From Shewanella waksmanii ATCC BAA-643 (lineage in GTDB: Bacteria; Pseudomonadota; Gammaproteobacteria; Enterobacterales; Shewanellaceae), in the NCBI RefSeq assembly GCF_000518805.1, contig NZ_JAEH01000046.1, positions 1 through 43,866 of the forward strand: a DNA stretch of 43,866 nt. Reading direction: 5' to 3'. The position numbers were made by a program, and so were the translations under genes. The notes under the pieces are model-generated. The model worked only from the letters and a program-made list of their open reading frames with translations. It searched no databases and was not told where the DNA came from. Within the stretch, counting starts at the first letter, position 1, and each line of letters starts with the position of its first letter. Shown here in pieces: positions 15,049-23,109 of this stretch.

Positions 15049-17760
15049 ATGAGTCAAAACCCAAGTAGTCCATGGATAAAATCAACCTGTGCTTATTGCG
15101 GCGTTGGTTGCGGTATTGAAGCTAAACCACAACGTGATGGCACACTTAGTGTCCGTGGTGACAATGACCATCCTGCAAATTGGGGAAAGCTATGCTCGAA
15201 AGGAATGGCTTTAGGCGAAACAGTGACAACTACCGGCAGATTGCTACAGCCACACATAGCCGGAAATCAATGTGATTGGTCTCAGGCAATCGCAACAGTC
15301 GCAAATCAATTTACCAAGACCATTGCTGAACATGGTCCTGACTCTGTGGCTTTTTATCTGTCAGGACAATTACTCACTGAAGACTATTACGTCGCCAATA
15401 AACTCATGAAGGGCTTTATTGGCAGCGGTAATGTGGATACCAACTCACGCCTATGTATGTCATCTAGTGTTGCAGGTCATAAACGCGCATTTGGCAATGA
15501 TAGTGTTCCTGGTTGTTATCAAGATCTAGAAAGCGCCGATGCAATTGTGCTGGTGGGCTCAAACCTAGCTTGGTGTCATCCCATTTTATTTCAGCGTATA
15601 AAACAAGCCAAACAGCAACATCCCAACAAAAAGCTGATTATTATCGACCCACGCGCCACCGCAAGTAGCGCGGATGCAGACTTACACTTGGCCATAAAAC
15701 CGGGTAGCGATGTTTTACTATTTAACGGACTTTTTAAGTATTTACATGACCATGGCCACACAAACAGTGACTATATCAACCAGCATACTCAAGGTTTTGC
15801 TGCAAACTTAGCATCAGTGGCAGATCTGGGCGATCTACAAGCGCTTAGTCAACAGCTGCAAATTAGCCAAGCCGACCTACTGACATTTTACCAAACCTTT
15901 GCCAATACAGATAAGGTCACGACGCTGTATTCTCAGGGGGTCAATCAATCCAGCCAAGGGACAGATAAGGTTAATAGCATCATTAACTGCCATTTGATCA
16001 CCGCAAAGGTTGGCCGTAGCGGCGCCAACCCTTTTTCTATTACCGGCCAACCCAATGCGATGGGCGGACGGGAAGTGGGCGGGTTAGCCAATACCCTTGC
16101 GGCACACCTTGAGTTTAACAATGACAAGCACCAGCAACTGGTCAGTGAGTTTTGGCAAACAGACAACCTGGCAACACGGCCAGGACTGAAAGCGGTAGAG
16201 ATGTTTGATGCCATCGCTAAGGGCAAAATAAAAGCGGTATGGATAATGGCGACCAACCCAGCTGTCAGCTTGCCCGATAGCGACTTTATCCAACAAGCAT
16301 TGGCTCAGTGTCCGTTTGTTGTCGTCTCCGATTGCATTGCCAATACCGATACCGGCAAACTTGCAGATGTGCAATTGCCCGCCCAAGGGTGGTCAGAAAA
16401 GTCTGGTACGGTCACCAATTCTGAACGACGTATTTCCAGACAGCGACGCCTAACAGTATCCCCCGGTGAAGCACGACCAGATTGGTGGATAATAACTGAA
16501 GTAGCAAAAAAGATGGGCTTTGCTCAGGCTTTCAGTTATCGCCATGAAGCCGATATTTTTAGAGAGTATGCCGCACTCACAGCTGCTGCTCACCGAGCAT
16601 TTAATACCGACTTAAACCTATCGGGGCTTGCTGAAATCAATGACCATCAATACAGCAACATGCCACCACAGCAATGGCCTGTAACCCACCTACAAACAGA
16701 AGTGAGCCATCAACACTTGCTTAGCGACGGCCAATTCTACACCGCCAATGGCAAAGCCAATATCATTCCCGTGCGCCATATCCCCTCACCTCAAGCTGTG
16801 ACTAAACGCTATCCACTGTTACTGAACAATGGTCGAATTCGCGATCAATGGCATACAATGACCCGCACTGGTTTATCGGTTACCTTGAGTAGCCATCAAG
16901 CTGAACCTTTGTTGTTAATCAACCCCGCTGATGCGGCAAGCTATCACTTAACTGAGGGCATGATCGCCCAAATTAACAGCCACCAAAGCCAACGTGCAGT
17001 CATGATGCGCGTCAGCCTTAGCAATCAAGTTAGTCCGGGACAGGTTTTTGCCCCCATTCACTGGAACAACAGTAATTCGGCGGCCGCAAAGATCGCCACA
17101 TTGGGTCAATCAATTACCGACCCAGTTTCTGGCCAACCGGAAATGAAGCACACACCGGTGGCCATTACACCCTTTGTAAGTCGCAGTCAGGCCATATTGA
17201 TCTCTCGACAACCGCTAGTCTTTGCCAACTTGCCCGACAGTCCCGAATATTGGATTCAACAAACCATTGCCGGCGGCTATCGCTACATGATGGCCAGCAG
17301 TGTTGATGTGGCAGCCCTGTGTGAGAATTTACGCCAGCTGCAGCCGCAAAGCAGCAGTGCGCAACAAAGCATGCAACAAAGTGAGCAACAGGTTCGCTTT
17401 ATTATGACCGATCAACAGCGTATCGAATTCGCCTTTACTTGCGCCACGGACCTTGATGTCAGTCAATACGATTGGTTTAGCCTGTTATTAACACAAACAT
17501 CAACTGCACCAGAAAAGCTGCAGCAATCGCTAAGCAGTGTGTTGAGCGACCAGCCGCAGGGTGAACTTTGCCATGGCAAGATTGTGTGTGCTTGTAAGCA
17601 GGTAGGGATTAATCAAATTCATGATGCCATAGCCGATCAGCAACTTAGCGATGTGGCAGGTATCAGTCGCTGCACCCAAGCTGGCACGGGTTGTGGTAGC
17701 TGCGTGTCAGAACTGCAACAAATATTGGCAGAGCAACACAGCAAAGTAAGTGCTTACTAA
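15049..17760 (+). CDS. nasA: Assimilatory nitrate reductase catalytic subunit NasA
   Basis: This 903-residue cytoplasmic molybdoenzyme reduces nitrate to nitrite. The N-terminal [4Fe-4S] ligands are C14, C17, C21 and C49. Cys136 in TNSRLCMSS is the expected molybdenum ligand, and the bis-MGD motifs include TGQPNAMGGREVGG and LNNGRIRDQWHTMTRTG. A BFD-type [2Fe-2S] domain ends the protein (KIVCACKQVG, then CTQAGTGCGSC), which marks the long NasA form. There is no twin-arginine signal, which separates it from periplasmic NapA. No separate NasB/NasC electron-donor subunit is near, so the donor is not evident. It is divergent from the nirBD operon and has its own sigma-54 promoter. Confidence 0.93.
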   Translation: MSQNPSSPWIKSTCAYCGVGCGIEAKPQRDGTLSVRGDNDHPANWGKLCSKGMALGETVTTTGRLLQPHIAGNQCDWSQAIATVANQFTKTIAEHGPDSVAFYLSGQLLTEDYYVANKLMKGFIGSGNVDTNSRLCMSSSVAGHKRAFGNDSVPGCYQDLESADAIVLVGSNLAWCHPILFQRIKQAKQQHPNKKLIIIDPRATASSADADLHLAIKPGSDVLLFNGLFKYLHDHGHTNSDYINQHTQGFAANLASVADLGDLQALSQQLQISQADLLTFYQTFANTDKVTTLYSQGVNQSSQGTDKVNSIINCHLITAKVGRSGANPFSITGQPNAMGGREVGGLANTLAAHLEFNNDKHQQLVSEFWQTDNLATRPGLKAVEMFDAIAKGKIKAVWIMATNPAVSLPDSDFIQQALAQCPFVVVSDCIANTDTGKLADVQLPAQGWSEKSGTVTNSERRISRQRRLTVSPGEARPDWWIITEVAKKMGFAQAFSYRHEADIFREYAALTAAAHRAFNTDLNLSGLAEINDHQYSNMPPQQWPVTHLQTEVSHQHLLSDGQFYTANGKANIIPVRHIPSPQAVTKRYPLLLNNGRIRDQWHTMTRTGLSVTLSSHQAEPLLLINPADAASYHLTEGMIAQINSHQSQRAVMMRVSLSNQVSPGQVFAPIHWNNSNSAAAKIATLGQSITDPVSGQPEMKHTPVAITPFVSRSQAILISRQPLVFANLPDSPEYWIQQTIAGGYRYMMASSVDVAALCENLRQLQPQSSSAQQSMQQSEQQVRFIMTDQQRIEFAFTCATDLDVSQYDWFSLLLTQTSTAPEKLQQSLSSVLSDQPQGELCHGKIVCACKQVGINQIHDAIADQQLSDVAGISRCTQAGTGCGSCVSELQQILAEQHSKVSAY

Positions 17761-17870
17761 TCGCGAGACACCCACTTGATGTAAAAAAAATAGATAGAAT
17801 TAAAATCGACTACGCTGCAGACTCACTGATATTTACAACCAAAAAATATTGGCAAGCGCAGAAAACATAT

Positions 17871-17901
17871 CAATAAGCGAGCTAACCTCGCTCGCTTATT
17901 G
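17871..17901. terminator. Hairpin between convergent nasA and yghU
   Basis: An 11-bp perfect stem (17871-17881 with 17891-17901) has a 9-base loop and lies between two converging genes. No U-run follows on either strand, so its efficiency is uncertain. Confidence 0.45.
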
Positions 17902-17919
17902 GCGCTAACATAGCCAGGG

Positions 17920-18777
17920 TTAAGCTTTAAGTGCCAGCACTTGGTCTATATCGGCCGCACTATGGCGCTCAACCAATTGCTCCCATTCTTCACCCCAACC
18001 ACGATTAACAATGCGGCCGCGTTGCACAGCTTCACGTTGCTCAATTTCTTTGGCCCAGCGCAGTACATTCTGATAACTCGCGACATCTAAAAACTCAGCG
18101 GCTTCATACAAGTAACCCAGCACTAAATTGCCATACCAAGGCCAAATAGCCATATCAGCAATACTGTATTGCTCACCGGCAACATATCGGTGCTGCGCAA
18201 GCTGCTTATCTAGCACATCAAGTTGACGTTTCGCTTCCATGGCAAAACGGTTAATCGGGTATTCTTGCTTAACATCGGCATAAGCGTAGAAATGGCCAAA
18301 GCCACCCCCTAAGAATGGTGCCGAGCCTTGTGCCCAAAACAGCCAGTTTAAAGTTTGCGTTCTTGCTGCACCATTTGCAGGTAAAAACTGGCCAAATTTT
18401 TCTGCCAAGTGCAGTAAAATTGAAGCAGACTCAAATACGTTAACAGGCTCATCGCCTGAGCGATCCACTAACGCTGGAATCTTTGAGTTGGGATTCACCC
18501 CAACAAAACCTGAGGAAAATTGCTCTGACTCACTAATATTGATCAAATAAGCATCATACTCAGCTTCTTTTATGCCTAGCGCGAGTAGCTCCTCAAGCAA
18601 AATCGTTACCTTTTGGCCGTTCGGCGTAGCTAACGAGTAGAGTTGCAGCGCGTGATCACCCGCTGGCAATGCTTTTTCAAACCTTGCCCCCGACACTGGA
18701 CTGTTAATATTGGCCCATTTATTAGCGCCGTTAGTATCGTTTACCCAAACTTTGGGCGGAGTATATTCATTTGTCAT
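17920..18777 (-). CDS. yghU: Glutathione-dependent disulfide-bond oxidoreductase YghU (GST family)
   Basis: This 285-residue cytosolic glutathione transferase-fold protein very closely follows E. coli YghU, which reduces disulfides and peroxides with glutathione. Recognised stretches are PNGQKVTILLEELLALG, QFSSGFVGVNPNSKIPAL (glutathione site), LNWLFWAQGSAPFLGGGFGHFY and RWAKEIEQREAVQRGRIVNR. An apparent TTG start two codons earlier is discarded because AAGGA is correctly spaced for the ATG at 18777. It is monocistronic by its surroundings. It has no evident link to the nitrate or sulfur genes on either side, beyond a possible role in thiol balance. Confidence 0.93.
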   Translation of the reverse strand: MTNEYTPPKVWVNDTNGANKWANINSPVSGARFEKALPAGDHALQLYSLATPNGQKVTILLEELLALGIKEAEYDAYLINISESEQFSSGFVGVNPNSKIPALVDRSGDEPVNVFESASILLHLAEKFGQFLPANGAARTQTLNWLFWAQGSAPFLGGGFGHFYAYADVKQEYPINRFAMEAKRQLDVLDKQLAQHRYVAGEQYSIADMAIWPWYGNLVLGYLYEAAEFLDVASYQNVLRWAKEIEQREAVQRGRIVNRGWGEEWEQLVERHSAADIDQVLALKA

Positions 18778-18960
18778 TGCCAATCCTTACCGTGAGAAAT
18801 TCGCTCAATACAACTAATTAGTATCTGCCAACTCGTATAAAAGAGATATCTGGCCATTTTTTTCAGTTACAAGGGCAAAACTAATAATCGTTGAGTTATT
18901 TAGTCAACTTTCGATTTTTAGCATTAAAACATTTATTACTCGACAGTTTAGAATAAATAT

Positions 18961-18992
18961 TAAATAGCCCGAGCTAAAGCTCGGGCTATTTA
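18961..18992 (-). terminator. Terminator of the psrABC operon
   Basis: A 15-bp perfect palindrome arm (18961-18975 with 18978-18992), realistically a 13-bp stem with a TAAA loop, lies 17 bases past the psrC stop. Its outer arms are A/T-rich, as in bidirectional terminators. Confidence 0.8.
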
Positions 18993-19008
18993 ACAACGCG
19001 CCATATTG

Positions 19009-19956
19009 TTAACTGATATAGCTTTGTCCTGCGTAGACAACAAAATGCCTAAGGGCGAGCACTCCCAATATCGTGCTGCAAGACACTGTCACTAAGAAAC
19101 CTTTAGTGTGCTTCCAAGCACTTGGGGCGAATGTACTTGCAAGTACCGGCACGCCCAAACCAAGGCCCACAACACCAAACCAAAAGACACTCGCCCAGGT
19201 ACCACTGGTAATGGCCGCGGTTGCTGCTTGCGCGGCAGGACCAGAGAAGTTAAGTCCAACAAACAGTAGTACTAAGCATAAGGCTTCGTTGAAGGCGACA
19301 GGGTATTCGATACGATGCACTTGTTCGATACAATCTGACTCTTTTTTGCTGAAGAACAGTGTCGCGACCAAAATGTTGCCTGCTGATCCCGCTGACAATG
19401 CCGAGGCTAAAAACAGCGCAGGTAAAACCGCAGTATTGAGGATTGGGTAGCTAATCATCGCCGACAGTAAAAAGCCAGTGTAGACACCCACCCCTAATGC
19501 TAAGGCGAAAATCAGCTTGTTTAGGCTGCCTTCTAGTTTACGGCAGACCTTAAGTACACCCGCTAACCATGGGGCATAGTGCAGTACTTGTTTTTCAAAA
19601 ACTAATGCCGAGAATACAAACACTAAGGGTATGTAGACCAGCAGCGCGAGTACCCCCCATGCCATCACCGAGGTGAAGTTGTAGTTGATGAGAATAAGAT
19701 AAAACTCAAATGGCTTGGTTAAGTCGAGCACCAATAACGCCATTCCCAGGCAGATGGCCAGCGGCCCCAGCACCGCCGCCGCTTTAATCACAGGTAAGCC
19801 TTCGCTCGGTAAGCCGCGGCTTTGTTTGTACCATTTCAAGCCAATGGCGACTAACATTGAGCCAGCGGAGAGGCCGGCCATAAATAGGTAAACAGCGATA
19901 ATCCAGTTCCACACAACAGGATCATATTGCTCCATAGAGCCCCAGATATTGTTCAT
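19009..19956 (-). CDS. psrC: Polysulfide/thiosulfate reductase membrane subunit (NrfD/PsrC family)
   Basis: This 315-residue integral membrane protein with eight or nine helices anchors the reductase and takes electrons from menaquinol. The N-terminal WNWIIAVYLFMAGLSAGSM segment is typical of NrfD/PsrC proteins. It is the haem-free NrfD type rather than the cytochrome-b type PhsC of Salmonella, which is why I prefer the psr name. It overlaps psrB by four bases (ATGA), so the two are translationally coupled. It is third in psrABC. Confidence 0.9.
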   Translation of the reverse strand: MNNIWGSMEQYDPVVWNWIIAVYLFMAGLSAGSMLVAIGLKWYKQSRGLPSEGLPVIKAAAVLGPLAICLGMALLVLDLTKPFEFYLILINYNFTSVMAWGVLALLVYIPLVFVFSALVFEKQVLHYAPWLAGVLKVCRKLEGSLNKLIFALALGVGVYTGFLLSAMISYPILNTAVLPALFLASALSAGSAGNILVATLFFSKKESDCIEQVHRIEYPVAFNEALCLVLLFVGLNFSGPAAQAATAAITSGTWASVFWFGVVGLGLGVPVLASTFAPSAWKHTKGFLVTVSCSTILGVLALRHFVVYAGQSYIS

Positions 19957-20525
19957 GCTTTGATCCCTCCTTTACGGCTAGGAATACGGTAAACCCTAGG
20001 TTCTGTACCAAGGTTCACTTTCTGCTGATAGTTCGCTTTGGTATCTAATACTTGGCGCACTTCAGAGTTAACATCGTTGGCATCGCCAAATACCAAGGCT
20101 TGTGTTGGGCACACAGTCACGCACGCCGGATCTTCTCCTCGGGCTAGGCGAGTACTCTTACAAAAATCACACTTGTCCGGAACGCGAGTTTCGGGGTTGA
20201 TAAAGCGCACTTTGTACGGGCAGGCCGCGACACAATACAAACAACCCACACACTTATTTTCGTTGATAGACACAATGCCATCATCGTTAACGTAAGCAGC
20301 ACCCGTTGGGCAAACCTTGACGCAAGGGGCGTTTTCGCACTGCTCACACGACACCCTGTTGTACTTAAAATGCAGATTGGGGAAGTTGCCATAAGGCCCT
20401 TCAATGCGTACCTGTAGTCGCGTCACCGACTCAGGGACATTATTTTCACTGCGGCAAGCAACATTACATGCCTGACAGCCAATGCACTTATTTTCGTCGT
20501 GCACAAGAACATAACGTTTAGTCAT
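19953..20525 (-). CDS. psrB: Polysulfide/thiosulfate reductase iron-sulfur subunit
   Basis: This 190-residue protein has four ferredoxin-type [4Fe-4S] clusters and passes electrons from PsrC to PsrA. Cysteine groups are CIGCQACNVAC (about 15-25), CEQCENAPCVKVCP, CVGCLYCVAACPYKV and CDFCKSTRLARGEDPACVTVCP. This is the standard DMSO-reductase-family electron-transfer subunit. It has no signal peptide of its own, so it is presumably exported in complex with PsrA through the Tat pathway. Gene order and spacing (12 bases from psrA, overlapping psrC) show a single operon. Confidence 0.92.
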   Translation of the reverse strand: MTKRYVLVHDENKCIGCQACNVACRSENNVPESVTRLQVRIEGPYGNFPNLHFKYNRVSCEQCENAPCVKVCPTGAAYVNDDGIVSINENKCVGCLYCVAACPYKVRFINPETRVPDKCDFCKSTRLARGEDPACVTVCPTQALVFGDANDVNSEVRQVLDTKANYQQKVNLGTEPRVYRIPSRKGGIKA

Positions 20526-20537
20526 AATGAACTCCGA

Positions 20538-22814
20538 TTACAGCTTGGCAATTTTGACCCCGGTGGTATGCAAGTTCATACCTGTCACCGGTGATGTCAC
20601 GTGAGGAAGTAAGTTGCCACAATGCACACCTTTGCCGGTTGCACGTGCTAACTCTTTGTTTTTCGAACCGCAACCCATATAAGCAAAGACAGTGTCGGGA
20701 CGAATGCCTGGGGTAACCAACGCATGACCTTCTTCACTGCCAGTCGCGTTGTAAATACGAATTTTGTCGCCGCTACTGATATTAAATAGCCCCGCTGTGA
20801 CAGGGTCGATCCACACGGCATTGTCTGACATCAAATTGGCGAGCATGGGCACGTTTTGAGTAGCTGCATTAGTATGTACCGCCACTTTGCCTTGAATAAA
20901 AAACAGCTCATCGGCTTTCTTAAGCGCGACTTCACGGTACTTAATGACTCCGCGGCCAGGCGCGAAACCTTCTACCTTTTTCGAGCTTAGCTCGATTTTT
21001 CCAGACGGTGTTTTAAAGCTCAACCGACTGGCGTAAGTCTCATCAGCATCCGGTTCGATGGCGTTGGGATATTGCGCGACAAAATCCTTAACCATGGAGG
21101 TTTCACGCAGCATTAAAGGTTTGCCGTAGCTTAACCACCCCCGCTGCTTAATATCTGCAAGCAAGCGGGTATCTTTATCTACTTGGAAAAGCCTTAAGGT
21201 ATCCATGTTTTGCCAAGGGAAATATTCACCTAGCGCTAAGCTGTCAGCCAACTCTTTCCAAATTTGCCAACTAGGTTTGGTATCACCGATAACATCAACA
21301 ACTTGCTGACGTACATAATATGCTGGGCTCTTACCAGACTTATCGACAATCTCTTCATCTCGCTCTAGGTAGGTCGACTCAGGTAGGAAAATATCGGCAT
21401 AGGCGGCACCTTCACTGATATAGATGTCACAAGCGACCACAAAATCGAGCTTTTTCATGGTTTCTACAATGCGGGCTCTATCTGTCATGGTTTGCATCGG
21501 ATTGGTTCTGCTCATCACCCATGCGTGCAGCTGATACGGCTGTGCACTGAGGGTCGCATCAAGAATCGACTGGTAAACCCCACCCGATGACCACAACAAT
21601 GAGAACTGTTCATCGACCATATCAATGCGCTTGGCATCAATTTTAGGCATATTATCTACACCCGGTTTGGCCAGTGTTGGGGCAACTTTTTCGCCGGCAA
21701 ACTTGTTGTACTTTGATGCTTTTTTGCCGAAATACAGTCCGCCTTTTCGCTCGATATTACCAATCAACACATTGGCAGCATAAAGCGCGCGGCGCATTTC
21801 AAATTCTTCGGTGGTGAATGATGCTCGGTGGCCAAAATCCACTACGGCATGGGGCGCAGCAGCCGCATATTCATGGCTAATACGACGAATATCTTCTGCT
21901 GGCACATCACTGACAGACTCAGCCCATTCAGGGGTATACGCTTTAACTTCTTTGGCAAACTCGGCGAAACCTTCAACATAGCGAGCCACAAACTCACGGT
22001 CATAAAGGTCATCGTTAATCAGGACATGGCAGATAGCGAGCGCCACGGCAACATCGGTACCCGGCTTAATGGCGTACCACTCGTCGGCTTTATCTGCCAC
22101 GATAGAAAAGCGTGGCTCAAACACCACCAACTTGGCACCTTTTTCCATTTGCGCATTCATCATGCCTCGAGTTTCAGACATATTGATGCCTTCATAGAGG
22201 TTATGACCAAAGTTAATGATGTATTTTGAATTACCTAAATCACGCTTAATTTTGCCACCAAACATTGCTTTAGCTGCAACCACATAACCTGCCGGGCACG
22301 TTGATGCGTGAGTAAAAGTGTTTGGGCTACCAAATGCCTTGGCGAGATGAAATAGATGTCCGGATAACGAACCTGACTTGGACGAGAAAGCCACACTCTG
22401 TGCACCATGTTGCGCCTTAATACGATTCAGGTTTTCTGCAATAGTGGCGTAGGCTTCATCCCACTCAATTTCCTGCCAGTTGCCTTCACCACGTTCACCG
22501 ACTCGCTTCAATGGCTTTACAATACGCTGCTTGTCATATAACTGGCTATGGCCGGCGCCGCCACGAGCACACACCGCACCACCAAATGATTTAGCTTGTT
22601 TATTGCCAAGAATTGAGACATTTTTGCCGTCAACAACCCGCGCAGAGATGGGGCAGCGAGTTGAACACATTTCACAAATACTGGCGATAGACTGTTCACT
22701 ACCGCTAATAGAGGTTTTGCCTAATGCCGCGATGGATCCCGGCAACGTTGCTAGCATGCAGCCTGCAGTGCCGGCCCCTGCGCCTTTGATAAAGGTACGC
22801 CGATCTAGTTTCAT
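20538..22814 (-). CDS. psrA: Polysulfide/thiosulfate reductase molybdopterin subunit (PsrA/PhsA)
   Basis: This is the 758-residue periplasmic catalytic subunit of anaerobic sulfur-compound respiration. A twin-arginine signal (RRTFIKGAGAG, residues 5-15) directs Tat export. [4Fe-4S] ligands are C47, C50, C54 and C82. Cys173 in STCPAG is the expected molybdenum ligand. Known Shewanella homologues reduce thiosulfate and elemental sulfur/polysulfide, so the name phsA is equally valid. It is much shorter than tetrathionate reductase TtrA, which argues against that assignment despite the nearby TtrRS-like regulators. The promoter region has two identical-core palindromes and a CRP site. GGGAGAG precedes the ATG. 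Confidence 0.9.
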   Translation of the reverse strand: MKLDRRTFIKGAGAGTAGCMLATLPGSIAALGKTSISGSEQSIASICEMCSTRCPISARVVDGKNVSILGNKQAKSFGGAVCARGGAGHSQLYDKQRIVKPLKRVGERGEGNWQEIEWDEAYATIAENLNRIKAQHGAQSVAFSSKSGSLSGHLFHLAKAFGSPNTFTHASTCPAGYVVAAKAMFGGKIKRDLGNSKYIINFGHNLYEGINMSETRGMMNAQMEKGAKLVVFEPRFSIVADKADEWYAIKPGTDVAVALAICHVLINDDLYDREFVARYVEGFAEFAKEVKAYTPEWAESVSDVPAEDIRRISHEYAAAAPHAVVDFGHRASFTTEEFEMRRALYAANVLIGNIERKGGLYFGKKASKYNKFAGEKVAPTLAKPGVDNMPKIDAKRIDMVDEQFSLLWSSGGVYQSILDATLSAQPYQLHAWVMSRTNPMQTMTDRARIVETMKKLDFVVACDIYISEGAAYADIFLPESTYLERDEEIVDKSGKSPAYYVRQQVVDVIGDTKPSWQIWKELADSLALGEYFPWQNMDTLRLFQVDKDTRLLADIKQRGWLSYGKPLMLRETSMVKDFVAQYPNAIEPDADETYASRLSFKTPSGKIELSSKKVEGFAPGRGVIKYREVALKKADELFFIQGKVAVHTNAATQNVPMLANLMSDNAVWIDPVTAGLFNISSGDKIRIYNATGSEEGHALVTPGIRPDTVFAYMGCGSKNKELARATGKGVHCGNLLPHVTSPVTGMNLHTTGVKIAKL

Positions 22815-22941
22815 GGTAACTCTCCCAATTGACTGAAATCCTTATAGGCGGTTAGCGAAAGTGGACGCTTGGCCAGATGCCCTTGATAGCGCTATATGCC
22901 GTAAGGTTTGCTCAATTGTGAGAGAGGAAGGGACGATTGAA

Positions 22942-22961
22942 TATTGTGGTAAACCACATAT
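22942..22961. promoter_or_regulatory. Palindromic operator A upstream of psrA, candidate ThsR site
   Basis: The core TGTGGTAAACCACA (22945-22958) is palindromic except for its central two bases and sits in the same TAT...TAT context as operator B. It starts 128 bp before the psrA ATG, where it could border the promoter. Both copies lie next to the thsS/thsR regulator pair and I saw no others in the window, which is why I link them to ThsR. Confidence 0.6.
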
Positions 22962-22982
22962 CGAAATAAACAGTTAACGCTT

Positions 22983-22998
22983 TGTGATGTCATTCACA
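22983..22998. promoter_or_regulatory. CRP site upstream of psrA
   Basis: TGTGA-TGTCAT-TCACA matches the CRP core TGTGA-N6-TCACA perfectly. It lies between the two palindromic operators. In Shewanella, CRP is the main regulator of anaerobic respiration genes, so a CRP site before psrA is expected from known physiology. Confidence 0.8.
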
Positions 22999-23035
22999 GT
23001 TCAGATTTCATCCAGCATAAGGAGTAAATTTTGGC

Positions 23036-23055
23036 TATTGTGGTTTACCACATAT
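23036..23055. promoter_or_regulatory. Palindromic operator B upstream of psrA, candidate ThsR site
   Basis: The core TGTGGTTTACCACA (23039-23052) is the reverse complement of operator A, with identical TAT flanks, 94 bp away. It lies about 55 bp past the thsS stop, so it can only serve psrA. Confidence 0.6.
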
Positions 23056-23109
23056 TTGCTAAACACTAGCGAAAAAACCAATACCCACCCTTAAGCGGCT
23101 GATTAATAA

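Noticed and set aside
15945..16386. Two minus-strand frames opposite nasA
   Set aside because: They are shadows of the nasA coding sequence with no ribosome site or family features.
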